64,000 bases of DNA. It comes from Kitasatospora purpeofusca. GTDB taxonomy: Bacteria; Actinomycetota; Actinomycetes; Streptomycetales; Streptomycetaceae. Below are positions 55,295 to 63,901 of this stretch, one piece after another; within the stretch, counting starts at the first letter, position 1, and every line of letters begins with the position of its first letter. The notes below the pieces were generated by a model. The model made no database searches. It was given only the letters and a program-made list of their open reading frames with translations, and was not told where the DNA came from. The translations under genes and the position numbers were made by a program. Where the stretch lies: assembly GCF_000718025.1 (NCBI RefSeq), contig NZ_JODS01000007.1, positions 190,073-254,072 on the forward strand. Reading direction: 5' to 3'.

Positions 55295-58200
55295 GTGACG
55301 CAGAGTCAGGAGCTTGGCTGGCTCGCGGATGCCATCTCGGCCTTCGGTGCGTCATGCAAGGTCATGGTGAACGGACCGGGCGACCCCGAGGCGTCAATTC
55401 GTCCGCCTCTGCAGAGCCTCCTGGAGGCTGTGGGAAGCCACGACGCCATGGACGGCGTGCTGTGGCACTCCGAAGCGTCACTGCGTGATGTGGGCGTGCG
55501 CCCTGACTACGCAGTCGAGGTGCACGGCCAAATCGTCGGCTATGTCGAGGTTAAGCGACCTGGTCAGCCGGTTGATCCAGAGAAGTTCACCGGACGGAAC
55601 AAGAAGCAGTGGGAACGGCTACGCGACTTGCCGAACGTGCTCTACACCAACGGCACTGAGTGGCGTCTATTCCGTACCGGCGAGCTGATCGGTTCTCCAG
55701 TCCTCTTCGACGGCGATCTGGGACGCGCAGGAAGCTCGTTGTCCACCCGCGAGCCCGCCGCGTTCCATGCCCTTCTACGGACCTTCCTCCACTGGGTTCC
55801 TGAGCCGATCCGCCACGTATCCACACTGGTCCGGCGCGCCGCGCCGCTGTGCCGCCTGCTGCGTGCGGCGGTCCTGGAGCAATTGGAGTGGGAGGGACAG
55901 CACGCAGCTGAGGGCGCGCGCCCTGGGGAACTGCGGTTCACTGGGCTGAAGAACGACTGGCGAAGGCTGCTCTTCCCGACAGCTGACGACTCGACCTTCG
56001 CCGACGGGTACGCCCAGACGGTGACCTTCGCGCTGCTGTTGGCACGCACAGAAGACATCTCCTTGAAGGGCATGGGGCTGCACGAGATCGGCCGCCGCCT
56101 GGATACCGGACATGCCTTGATGGGCAAGGCTCTTCAGCTCCTGACCGACAACATTACGGTGAGCTTCGAGGTCAGCCTCGATCTGCTCATCCAGGTGATC
56201 GACGCGGTCGACTGGGCGGCGATCCGCAAGGGCCGGCGGGATGCGTACCTACATCTGTACGAGTCGTTCCTGGAGGTGTACGACGAGAAGCTGCGGCAGA
56301 AGAGCGGCTCGTACTACACCCCGCGCGAAGTGGTCGAGGAGATGGTGCGCCTCACTGAGGACGTGCTGCGTACCCGCTTGGGCCGCACGGCCGGATACGC
56401 GGACGACAGCGTGCGCATCGTCGATCCAGCGATGGGGACGGGCACGTACCTTCACGCGATCATCGAGCACGTCGCCGCTTGGGCTGCGGAGAACGTTGGC
56501 CCTGGGGCGACGCCGGATGCGATAGGCAGTCTGGCGAAGCGCCTGATCGGCTTCGAGCTGCAGATGGGCCCATTCGCCGTTGCCGAGCTACGGGCTTCGG
56601 ATCTGCTCAAGCGGCATCAAGCGGTCGCACCGCCTGACGGCATGAAGCTGTTCGTCACCGACACATTGGACAACCCCTATCTGGCCGAAGAAACCCTCGC
56701 CTCGACGTACGGCGTGATCTCGGAGTCGCGTAGGCGGGCGAACGAGGTGAAGGCCAGTACACCGGTCACCGTAGCGATCGGCAACCCGCCCTACGACGAC
56801 AAGGCCAAGGGCCGCGGCGGCTGGGTCGAGAAGGGAAGCCCAGCACAGGGTGTCACCCCCATCGAGGCGTTCAAGTGGCCCGGAAACGGCCGCTATGAGC
56901 ACGTGCTCAAGAACCTGTACATCTACTTCTGGCGCTGGGCAACCTGGAAGGTATTCGACGCCCATCCACAGGACCAGCAGGGGGTCGTCTGCTTCATCAC
57001 CCCCTCGGGCTTCACCACGGGGCCTGGCGGGCGCGGCATGCGCAACTACCTGCGGCGCACCTGCGACGAAGGGTGGGTCATCGACCTGTCCCCGGAAGGT
57101 CACCGCCCGGATGTGGCCAGCCGGATCTTCCCCGGTGTCGCCCAGCCGCTGGCCATCTGCATTTTCGTGCGTAGCAAGGACACTGATCCCGAGCGACCCG
57201 CCCGCATCCACTACCGAGCCGTACACGGCAAGCGAGTTGCCAAGTACCGCCAGCTCAAAGAGATCCAACTGGACGACGACAGCTGGCAGGACACGCACTC
57301 CGCCGCCGTCCGTCCCTTCCGCCCGATCACCGAGACGGCGTGGGAGGATTACCCCGCCCTCGATGATCTTTTCCCATGGGGAAGCCTCGGCATTACGGCC
57401 AACCGCTCGTGGGTCAACGGCCCCAGCGAGCAGCTGCTTCAGCGCCGTTGGGCGCGTCTGATCCACGAGAGCGATCCGGTCAAGCAGGCGAAGCTGTTCA
57501 AGGAGACACGAGATCGTTCGCTGCACGACAGCCGACTCCCGCTGCCTGGACAACCTGAGCACACCCAGGGGCTTGCGGACGAAACAGAGCTGGTGCCGAA
57601 CCTGATCCGCATCGCCATGCGCAGCTTCGACCGGCAATGGCTAATCTCCGACAGCCGTGTCATCGACTTTGCCCGACCCACGTTGTGGGAAGCCCTACAG
57701 TCGGGACAGCTCTTCCTGAACCAGCAGTCCTCCCACGAGATCGAGACTGGGCCAGCGGTCGTCGCCACCGCCCTGCTCCCCGACACCCACCACTTCAACG
57801 GCCGCGGCGGCAAGATCATGCCGATCCTCCATCCGGATGGCACGCCCAACGTGCATCCGCGCCTGCTTGCCCACCTGGCAACTGAACTCGGCCTCGACCG
57901 CATCACGGTGCACGACCTGGCCGCATACGCGACGGCTGTCGCAGGGCACGGCGGATTCACCGGGCGGTTCACAGAGGAACTGCTCACTCCCGGCGTACGG
58001 CTGCCACTCACTCGCGATCCCGTGTTGTGGCGCGAGGCGGTGAAGCTGGGCGAGTGCTTGTTGTGGGCCTCGACGTACGGGGAACGGTACGTCGATCCAG
58101 AAGACGGTCGGCCAGCAGGAGATGTCCTCTTCGCGCAAGGCGATCCGCGCCGGCTCCGCTACGACCAGCACATCGGCACGGAAGTGCCCAGCGAAATCCA

Positions 58201-58600
58201 CTACGCCGAGATGAACCAGACCCTGTACCTGGGGGCCGGATACGTCAGCCCGGTGCCCGCAGAGGTATGGAACTACGACGTCGGCGGCATGCAGATCGTC
58301 AAGAAGTGGTTCGGCTACCGCAAGGCGAGCCCCAACAGCCGCAAGACGAGCCCCCTGGACGACCTGCACGTCGACTCCTGGCCGGCCGACTGGTCACGCG
58401 AGCTCATGGAACTGCTGTCCGTACTGCGTCGGCTTACTGACCTCGCTCCCGCACAGCAGGATCTGCTTGACCGCATCCTCGCCGCTCCCACGGTCACGGC
58501 GGCGGACCTCGAGAAGGCCGGTATCCTGCCGATACCCGTCAAGGCCCGCAAACCTCGTCGGCGAGTCGAGCTTCTCCCGGACCTCGACGAGGAACCGTAG
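55295..58600 (+). CDS. Single-chain restriction-modification-type protein: PD-(D/E)xK nuclease plus N6-adenine methyltransferase (1101 aa)
   Basis: The N-terminus has a nuclease-like motif, RPDYAVE (Asp71) then GYVEVKRPG (Glu85, Lys87). After a helical region (SGSYYTPREVVEEMV near 340) comes a gamma-class N6-adenine methyltransferase with motif I IVDPAMGTGTYL (Asp377) and catalytic IGNPPYDD (Asn497-Tyr500). The last ~400 residues match the layout of Type ISP target-recognition parts. No helicase motifs separate nuclease and methyltransferase, so it is closer to a Type IIG-like enzyme. It should cut unmodified DNA and methylate one adenine per site: host or island defence. The GTG at 55295 has a weak GCGGA upstream. 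The small wHTH-like gene converges on it. Confidence 0.85.
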   Translation: MTQSQELGWLADAISAFGASCKVMVNGPGDPEASIRPPLQSLLEAVGSHDAMDGVLWHSEASLRDVGVRPDYAVEVHGQIVGYVEVKRPGQPVDPEKFTGRNKKQWERLRDLPNVLYTNGTEWRLFRTGELIGSPVLFDGDLGRAGSSLSTREPAAFHALLRTFLHWVPEPIRHVSTLVRRAAPLCRLLRAAVLEQLEWEGQHAAEGARPGELRFTGLKNDWRRLLFPTADDSTFADGYAQTVTFALLLARTEDISLKGMGLHEIGRRLDTGHALMGKALQLLTDNITVSFEVSLDLLIQVIDAVDWAAIRKGRRDAYLHLYESFLEVYDEKLRQKSGSYYTPREVVEEMVRLTEDVLRTRLGRTAGYADDSVRIVDPAMGTGTYLHAIIEHVAAWAAENVGPGATPDAIGSLAKRLIGFELQMGPFAVAELRASDLLKRHQAVAPPDGMKLFVTDTLDNPYLAEETLASTYGVISESRRRANEVKASTPVTVAIGNPPYDDKAKGRGGWVEKGSPAQGVTPIEAFKWPGNGRYEHVLKNLYIYFWRWATWKVFDAHPQDQQGVVCFITPSGFTTGPGGRGMRNYLRRTCDEGWVIDLSPEGHRPDVASRIFPGVAQPLAICIFVRSKDTDPERPARIHYRAVHGKRVAKYRQLKEIQLDDDSWQDTHSAAVRPFRPITETAWEDYPALDDLFPWGSLGITANRSWVNGPSEQLLQRRWARLIHESDPVKQAKLFKETRDRSLHDSRLPLPGQPEHTQGLADETELVPNLIRIAMRSFDRQWLISDSRVIDFARPTLWEALQSGQLFLNQQSSHEIETGPAVVATALLPDTHHFNGRGGKIMPILHPDGTPNVHPRLLAHLATELGLDRITVHDLAAYATAVAGHGGFTGRFTEELLTPGVRLPLTRDPVLWREAVKLGECLLWASTYGERYVDPEDGRPAGDVLFAQGDPRRLRYDQHIGTEVPSEIHYAEMNQTLYLGAGYVSPVPAEVWNYDVGGMQIVKKWFGYRKASPNSRKTSPLDDLHVDSWPADWSRELMELLSVLRRLTDLAPAQQDLLDRILAAPTVTAADLEKAGILPIPVKARKPRRRVELLPDLDEEP

Positions 58601-58607
58601 CGCCAGC

Positions 58608-58997
58608 TCAGCGCTCCTTCGCCCAGCGCTCCACGTACGCTGCCGCCTCCGTTCTGTTCCACGCACCCTCTGCGAGCTGACGGAGCGCGTGCATTTCCGG
58701 AGCGAGTGAGGGGGTAAGTCGCTGCAACTCGTCGGCGAATGCGCTCACCTCAGCCAGGCGTTCCTCAACCGCGGCGTACTCGGCTTCGAAGTACGCCGCC
58801 TTGCCGCGTGCCGTGATGACGAGACCCTCACCTGTGACCTCCAGCAGGCCCATCCAGCTGAGAGTCTGCACGTCGCTTGTGTTGCTCTCCTCGTCGAGCC
58901 CCCGGACCGCAGCCGCTATCGGATCGGGGGACGGAATCTCAGCGATCACGAGGTGATGCAGAAGCCGAAACTGTGAAAGGGAGAGAACTGAGTGCAC
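58608..58997 (-). CDS. Small wHTH-like/coiled-coil protein next to the methyltransferase (129 aa)
   Basis: Starts GTG at 58997 (SVLSLSQFRLLHHLVIAEI) and contains a winged-helix-like stretch (SWMGLLEVTGEGLVITARGKAAYFEAEY) followed by a charged helix (AVEERLAEVSAFADELQRL), the general layout of small DNA-binding regulators. Its stop is 7 bases from the stop of the restriction-modification gene, in convergent orientation. It could be a controller of that system, but no ribosome site is clear and the family is not recognised. Confidence 0.5.
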   Translation of the reverse strand: MHSVLSLSQFRLLHHLVIAEIPSPDPIAAAVRGLDEESNTSDVQTLSWMGLLEVTGEGLVITARGKAAYFEAEYAAVEERLAEVSAFADELQRLTPSLAPEMHALRQLAEGAWNRTEAAAYVERWAKER

Positions 58998-59135
58998 GGT
59001 TGCATGTCTAGCAGTACCGGGGACCGTCCTACCGCAGACGCGCTACGCGTGGTGGTCCCCTCCTGGCAGGCCGTCGAGGAGTGATGATCCCAGACGGCAT
59101 TCAATCCGAGAGTAGTCGGCGCGCTGGAACCAATA

Positions 59136-60272
59136 TCAGGTCTTCACAACAGCGCATGGCACTGCCATACGGGCGGCCATCACAGCGGCCAGCGCATGCT
59201 TGTTCGTGATCCATTCGGTGTCACCGGCGGAGACGGAGTGGCGTATAGCCTTGAAGACGGCTGCGTTGACCTCGGCAGGCTGAGCAAAGTGTGTGCGCAT
59301 GTAGTGCTTGAAGAGCCCGGGCAGCTGGTCCGGCCGAGTCGTGGTCTTGGCCTTCACAGAGAACAACGGGAGGAACCACTGCTCGAAGCCGTCCGTGATC
59401 GTCTGGGTGGCTCGGTACGCCTCGTACAGCGGCTGAAGGCTGGCCGTGTGGTCGTAGGGGAGGTGGCCATGGAGGGCGTACTGAAGGCGGGTGCCGCCGT
59501 GTTCGCGGAAGTGCTGGCCATGGGCGGCTATGTGGTTGGCCGCGTTCTCGGTGATGGTCATGACGGCCGTGTCCGCTTCGTGCCGGCGGGCTGCGGCGAG
59601 GACGGTGGCGTGGATGCCGACGCGCGGGTCGAGGACGAGGCCGTTGAGGCCGAGGGGCGAGAGGTCGATGCCGTGGTCACGGGTTCGGGAGAGGATCAGG
59701 CGCCCGGCGACGTTGCCGGCGGTGCGCTGTAGGTGCTTGGGCTGCTGGCGGTGGCTGGCGTGGATGTCCGAGCGGTCGAGGACGGGGCGGTCCTTCGCGA
59801 GTTCGGCGACGAGGTGGAGGCCGGTGCGCTCCCGGGTTTCGGTGCTGCCGCAGGCATTGCAGGGGTGGTTGCCGGTGCCGGTCATGTGGCCGCAGGCCCG
59901 GCAGGTGGGGACGGTCTCGCGGCTGATGGTGAGGGTGCCAGCGCGGAGGTTGTTCTCGATCACCTCCAGCGCGAGGCTGGCGACCTCGGCGTCTGTGTCG
60001 GTCATGACGCCGCCCACCGGGAACTGTCCAGCGGGGTACTTGTCGGCTATCAGGTCTGCCTCGAACCGCTGGCGGGGGATCTTCGGGCCGTCGGCCTCGC
60101 GGTGGCGGAGGTCTCCGGCGAGGGTGACGGTGTTCCACAGGTGGGGTGCGGGCGGTAAGCCGAGGATGGCATTGAGGGCGGCGGCGAGGCGGATTCCGAC
60201 GGCCTTGCCGGGGTGAGTGGCGAACGTGAAGGGTCCGTTCTGGACGGGCCCGTTGAGGAACAGGTGGCGCAC
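59136..60272 (-). CDS. Zinc-ribbon protein, possibly class I aminoacyl-tRNA-synthetase-like (378 aa)
   Basis: The start (MRHLFLNGPVQNGPFTFATH) and the zinc ribbon CRACGHMTGTGNHPCNAC in a long helical context recall methionyl-tRNA-synthetase-like proteins, but a clear HIGH or KMSKS signature is missing and the chain is too short for a full synthetase. It may be a synthetase paralogue that modifies something other than tRNA. The GTG at 60272 has AGGAGGAG upstream, one of the best ribosome sites of the island. It is the last gene of the six-gene operon, 9 bp after the histidine phosphatase. Confidence 0.55.
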   Translation of the reverse strand: MRHLFLNGPVQNGPFTFATHPGKAVGIRLAAALNAILGLPPAPHLWNTVTLAGDLRHREADGPKIPRQRFEADLIADKYPAGQFPVGGVMTDTDAEVASLALEVIENNLRAGTLTISRETVPTCRACGHMTGTGNHPCNACGSTETRERTGLHLVAELAKDRPVLDRSDIHASHRQQPKHLQRTAGNVAGRLILSRTRDHGIDLSPLGLNGLVLDPRVGIHATVLAAARRHEADTAVMTITENAANHIAAHGQHFREHGGTRLQYALHGHLPYDHTASLQPLYEAYRATQTITDGFEQWFLPLFSVKAKTTTRPDQLPGLFKHYMRTHFAQPAEVNAAVFKAIRHSVSAGDTEWITNKHALAAVMAARMAVPCAVVKT

Positions 60273-60281
60273 GGGCTCCTC

Positions 60282-60956
60282 CTAGATCGACGGGGTGGTG
60301 GTTCCCGTCCGGGTGAACCGGCCGTCGTGCAGCTCGTAGTGGAGGATCGCGGCGTTTGGCATCTTGCCCTTCCGCTCCTCGGCGAGGATCTCGGGCAGGG
60401 TGCGGAGCTCGAGCAGGGAGCGGAGGGCCACCGCCGCGGTCTGGTGGGTGAAGGCCAGGACCGTGCGGGCCTCCTGGAGTTCGGCCTGGGCGAGGGCGGC
60501 GAACTCGGCGGCCCGGTTGAGCACACCCTCGGCGAGCGACTCACCGCCGCCCGGCGCGGTCCAGACGTGCTTGCGCAGGCGGCGGTCCTCGGCGAGTGCG
60601 GGGTAGCTCTCGTACAGCTCGCGCTTGGTCATGTAGGTGGCGTCGCCGTAGTGCTGCTCGTCCAGGAGCGCGGTCTGCTGGGGCCAACCATCGGGGAGGG
60701 TCGGCAGGGCGATCGCGGCGGTGTCGATCGCCCTGCGGTAGGTCGAGGTGTAGACGTGCAGGTCGGAGCTCGCGAGCTGCGGGAGGACCTCGGCCAGCCA
60801 CTGGGCCTGCCGGAAGCCGCGCGGGGTCAGGCCGACGACGGTGCGGGAGATGGCGTGCGCGGCGGCTCCGCTGTAGGGGCGGGGGTCCTGGTAGAAGCCG
60901 TTGTACTTGTCGGCGTTCTCGACGGACTCGGCGTGCCGGATGACGAGCAGGGGCAA
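60282..60956 (-). CDS. Histidine phosphatase (phosphoglycerate-mutase superfamily, 224 aa)
   Basis: The catalytic motif is LLVIRHAESVENADKYNGF (RHxE variant of RHG), followed by LTPRGFRQAQWLAEVL, YTSTYRRAIDTA (second Arg), and the late FTHQTAAVALRSL with the second catalytic His. Members hydrolyse phosphate esters of sugars, nucleotides or proteins. I choose the TTG at 60956 because TAGGAG lies 8 bases upstream and the protein then begins just before the first strand; the frame is open further upstream but overlaps the nucleotidyltransferase. Part of the six-gene operon. Confidence 0.82.
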   Translation of the reverse strand: MPLLVIRHAESVENADKYNGFYQDPRPYSGAAAHAISRTVVGLTPRGFRQAQWLAEVLPQLASSDLHVYTSTYRRAIDTAAIALPTLPDGWPQQTALLDEQHYGDATYMTKRELYESYPALAEDRRLRKHVWTAPGGGESLAEGVLNRAAEFAALAQAELQEARTVLAFTHQTAAVALRSLLELRTLPEILAEERKGKMPNAAILHYELHDGRFTRTGTTTPSI

Positions 60957-60966
60957 GGCGGGGCTC

Positions 60967-62067
60967 CTATCCGGCGAGGTTGGCGACGTAGGAGCCGCTG
61001 ACGGTCCAGGGGGTGAGTTCGATGCCGAAGCCGCTGTGTTCGCCGTCCTGGGTGTGGACGAGCTTGCCGGACAGGTGCACGGTGTCGCCGGACCTGAAGG
61101 CGCCGGTGTAGGCGCCGAGGTAGGAGCGCATGTGGGTGATCCGGCGGGCGAAGGAGTCGGCCTCGTCGATGGTCGAGCTGAGGATCGTCTTGACCTTGAT
61201 CCCGTAGACGGCCGGGGTGGTGAGGCCCTCGGCGTGGTCGGTGATCTTGGCGAGGAGGGAGACCTCGCCGATCTCCTTGGAGGTGATCCGGGCGAAGGTC
61301 CTGTCGCGGTCGGAGCGGAGGGGTTCGCAGTTGATGTGCGCGCCGGCATTCGCGGTGAGCCCTTGGAGCTTGCGGCGTTCCTGCTTTATGAGGGCGTCGA
61401 AGGAGCTGCCTTCCATGTACTTGGCCCGGCGGATGTACAGCCGGGTGAGGTCGTCCCCGTCGTACGGCCGGATCAGGTCGGTCTGCTGGAAGAGCTCCTG
61501 TGCGGCCTGGTAGCCCTCCGGTCCGTAGCAGACGAGGTCGATGTCGGAGCGTTCGTTGTAGCAGCCGACGAGGAAGGAGCCGGTGACGCCGATCAGGCCC
61601 CGGGCGTCGTTCGCGGTGATCCACCCGGCGATCGCCAGCAGGTCCTTGCCGGCCGGGTTGTCGGCGACCGTGCCGGGGTCCTCGTGGATGGCGGCGAGGG
61701 CCCGGCGGCAGGAGTAGTGGACGGCCACGTCCTCGCGCGGAATGCCGGTGATGACGCAGCCGAGGGTGTCGGAGTAGACGTAGCACTCCGGTCTGTCGGC
61801 GAGGATGCCGAAGGACTTCGACACGACGCTGTTCTGCCGGTAGGTCCGGCCGAACAGCCGCCGGTCGCCCTTCTCGTCGGGGTGGTACTTGACGTAGCCG
61901 AGGTAGTGGCTGCCGGGGTGGCTGTCGCCGATGACCTTGAAGACGACTCCGTGGTGGTCCATCAGGTAGTCGCGGTCGCGGACGGTGGGGACAGGCCTAC
62001 CGGTGTTCAGCGGTGAACCGTTCCAGGGTGGGGAAGGTGCCGGTGTCGATCGTGTGGGACGACTCAT
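60967..62067 (-). CDS. Pol-beta-type nucleotidyltransferase domain protein (up to 366 aa)
   Basis: The nucleotidyltransferase signature is present as GVTGSFLVGCYNERSDIDLVCYG (GSxxxG, then SDIDL). The N-terminal RDYLMDHHGVVFKVIGDSHPGSHYLGYVKY block is a separate conserved region. Such enzymes transfer nucleotides to RNA, proteins or small molecules. The 5' end is uncertain: the conserved region begins near 61980, where no start codon is available. ATG 62067 would overlap the kinase gene by 71 bases, while ATG 61962 would cut into the conserved block. It sits between the APH-type kinase and the histidine phosphatase. Confidence 0.75.
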   Translation of the reverse strand: MSRPTRSTPAPSPPWNGSPLNTGRPVPTVRDRDYLMDHHGVVFKVIGDSHPGSHYLGYVKYHPDEKGDRRLFGRTYRQNSVVSKSFGILADRPECYVYSDTLGCVITGIPREDVAVHYSCRRALAAIHEDPGTVADNPAGKDLLAIAGWITANDARGLIGVTGSFLVGCYNERSDIDLVCYGPEGYQAAQELFQQTDLIRPYDGDDLTRLYIRRAKYMEGSSFDALIKQERRKLQGLTANAGAHINCEPLRSDRDRTFARITSKEIGEVSLLAKITDHAEGLTTPAVYGIKVKTILSSTIDEADSFARRITHMRSYLGAYTGAFRSGDTVHLSGKLVHTQDGEHSGFGIELTPWTVSGSYVANLAG

Positions 62068-62899
62068 ACTGATCGAGTCCCGTCGTGAAGAGGGTGCGCC
62101 GGTACTGCCACTTGAGGTGCTTGTCGTGCCGCGTGGGGTCGGTGGGCCGCATGAGGGCGAGGAAGAAGAAGCACTTGACGAGCAGGAAGTCGCCCAGGTG
62201 CTCGCTCACCCGCTGCCCGATCAGGGATGCGGTGGTCCCGTCGAGCGCCGCGGTGTAGGCGGCGCGCTGTTCCGGGGTGATCGTGTAGCCCTTGCCGCCG
62301 CCCTTGAAGGCCACGACGTCGAGCGCGGGGTAGACGTCGTAACCGAGCGGGACCGGCCCGTGGTGCTGCCAGTCGATGACGCCGGCCGGCAAGACGTTGG
62401 GCAGGCCGTAGTCGAGATGTCCCGGCACCATCGGGAGCCGGGCCAGCCGGTCGAGGGCGTGCTGGACCGCCTCGTGGACGCGCGGAACGTCGAAGTCCGG
62501 GTTCTCCTCGAAGACCTCGGCTGCGAAGGCCGCCTTCTCGAACCACGGCGTGGCGGGGAGAGGGTGCCTCGCCTGGGCCTGCAGGAGCCTCGATGCGACG
62601 GCAGCCGCCGTACTGATCACCCGGCCGCCGACCTGACCGTCCCGCCCGGCATCGGCCAGCGCCTCCTCGTGCAGCGAGGTGTCGCCGATGGCGCGCTCGA
62701 TGACGAAACAGCGGCCGTCCTCCGAGCCGCTGTCGACGATCTCCGGCACCGGGTAGCCGAGGCCGGCGACCAGCTGCTGGAACTCGGCCTCCGCCCGCAG
62801 GGCCTCGCCACCGGTCCGCTTGTAGAGCAGGCCGTCCGCCGACCTCCACACCGCGCCCTGCGTGGCGGTCCGGTCCTTCACGAACTCCCAGTCACTCAT
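61997..62899 (-). CDS. APH-family phosphotransferase (300 aa)
   Basis: An aminoglycoside-phosphotransferase/choline-kinase fold: an N-terminal lobe with GLLYKRTGGEALRAEAEF and the catalytic loop VPGHLDYGLPNVL (HxDxxxxN), then GVIDWQHHG with the metal-binding Asp. The substrate is unknown; the gene is not next to a resistance determinant. The ATG at 62899 has GGAAGGA 6 bases upstream and overlaps the stop of the ATPase gene (ATGA, 62896-62899), so it is translationally coupled. Kinase, nucleotidyltransferase and phosphatase in one operon suggest turnover of one phosphorylated small molecule. Confidence 0.8.
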   Translation of the reverse strand: MSDWEFVKDRTATQGAVWRSADGLLYKRTGGEALRAEAEFQQLVAGLGYPVPEIVDSGSEDGRCFVIERAIGDTSLHEEALADAGRDGQVGGRVISTAAAVASRLLQAQARHPLPATPWFEKAAFAAEVFEENPDFDVPRVHEAVQHALDRLARLPMVPGHLDYGLPNVLPAGVIDWQHHGPVPLGYDVYPALDVVAFKGGGKGYTITPEQRAAYTAALDGTTASLIGQRVSEHLGDFLLVKCFFFLALMRPTDPTRHDKHLKWQYRRTLFTTGLDQYESSHTIDTGTFPTLERFTAEHR

Positions 62900-63606
62900 C
62901 CATCCATCCTTCCGTAGAGCAGAGTTCGGGTGGAGCACGGCTGCTCCGCGCGAGTCGGACGGGGTGGGGCTGGCCGCTCCCGGGGAAAAGAGCGACCGGC
63001 CCCCGTCACCGCCCGGCCGGTGCGCCTGGACCAGCACGGGCGGAGTCGGTAGGCGCGCGGCGAGCGGTGCTGCGAGAACCATCTGTACGCGTGGGCGCGT
63101 GGCCAGGTGGGCGCGTGGGGACGGGGCCTGGGACGGTCGGTGCGGACGAGGCTCGCGATGAGTGCCGCCCGGCGGGCCGAGCGAGGGTGCTCGGGTACCG
63201 CGACAGCGGGCACCGCCAGTTCGGCCCAAACCTTCTTGCCATGGGTCGTCGGTTCCGCGCCCCCGGTCTCCGACAGGCCCTCGATCAGCAGCATGCCTCG
63301 ACCGGTGGTCAGTTCGTCGTTGCCGAAGTTCGCGGCGCCGGTGGGCATCCGGCGCGACGGGTCGTACACCTCGATCACCACCCGGTCCCCGTCCGGTGAC
63401 AGGTAAATGCCGGCGAGCAGTCTCCCCGGCGCGTGGATGACCGCGTTCGCGAGCAGCTCGTCGGCGACCAGAGCGATGTCGCCAAGCGAAGTCGGGTCGA
63501 TCCCCCACGAGCGGGCGACTCGGACGACGGCTTCTCGGGCTGGTGGGACGTGGTCACGCCTGGTGCCGATGAACGAAATACGCCGAGCGTGGGTGAAGGC
63601 GGTCAC
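62896..63606 (-). CDS. RsbW-like ATP-binding protein with a basic C-terminal extension (236 aa)
   Basis: The first ~135 residues are a HATPase_c_2 domain: LVADELLANAVIHAPG (N-box), VIEVYDPSRRMP (G1-like), TGRGMLLIEGLSE (G2-like), GKKVWAEL. After it comes a ~95-residue Arg/Pro-rich tail (RPRPRPHAPTWPRAH, SPRAYRLRPCWSRR) that is unusual for this family. The stop overlaps the kinase start exactly (ATGA), which supports the extension being really translated. The GTG at 63606 overlaps the upstream stop (GTGA). Possible role: anti-sigma or regulatory kinase for the operon. Confidence 0.75.
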   Translation of the reverse strand: MTAFTHARRISFIGTRRDHVPPAREAVVRVARSWGIDPTSLGDIALVADELLANAVIHAPGRLLAGIYLSPDGDRVVIEVYDPSRRMPTGAANFGNDELTTGRGMLLIEGLSETGGAEPTTHGKKVWAELAVPAVAVPEHPRSARRAALIASLVRTDRPRPRPHAPTWPRAHAYRWFSQHRSPRAYRLRPCWSRRTGRAVTGAGRSFPRERPAPPRPTRAEQPCSTRTLLYGRMDG

Positions 63607-63887
63607 CGGTCACCGTCGCAGGCTTGGACAGCATCGACGACACTGTTGCACGGCCAGGGGCCGCGGCCGTCGCTGCACCGGCCGTCCTCGAACTGGTGGC
63701 GGTCGAGGACCGCTCGGGCGTGGGTGCTGGCGGTGGCGAGGCGCTCGCGACGCTCAGCGGCGCGATCTGAGGGGCTCGCGGTTGTGTTCGACGCCCGGTC
63801 GTCTTCCGAAGCGAGAGGAACGGCCACCGCGTCCGCGTCCCGCTGATGCGTGGTGGCGCCTCTCTGGGCGTCCGAGCGGAGGGTCAT
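63603..63887 (-). CDS. Small hypothetical protein, first gene of the island operon (94 aa)
   Basis: ATG at 63887 with AGGAGAAG directly upstream, and its stop overlaps the ATPase start (GTGA, 63603-63606). The product is hydrophilic and Ala/Arg/Asp-rich (SPSDRAAERRERLATASTHA), with two Cys near the C-terminus and no membrane segment. No family recognised. The IS5-type element lies about 15-50 bp upstream, so the operon's own promoter may have been displaced or supplied by the IS. Confidence 0.6.
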   Translation of the reverse strand: MTLRSDAQRGATTHQRDADAVAVPLASEDDRASNTTASPSDRAAERRERLATASTHARAVLDRHQFEDGRCSDGRGPWPCNSVVDAVQACDGDR

Positions 63888-63901
63888 CGGCGCTTCTCCT
63901 T

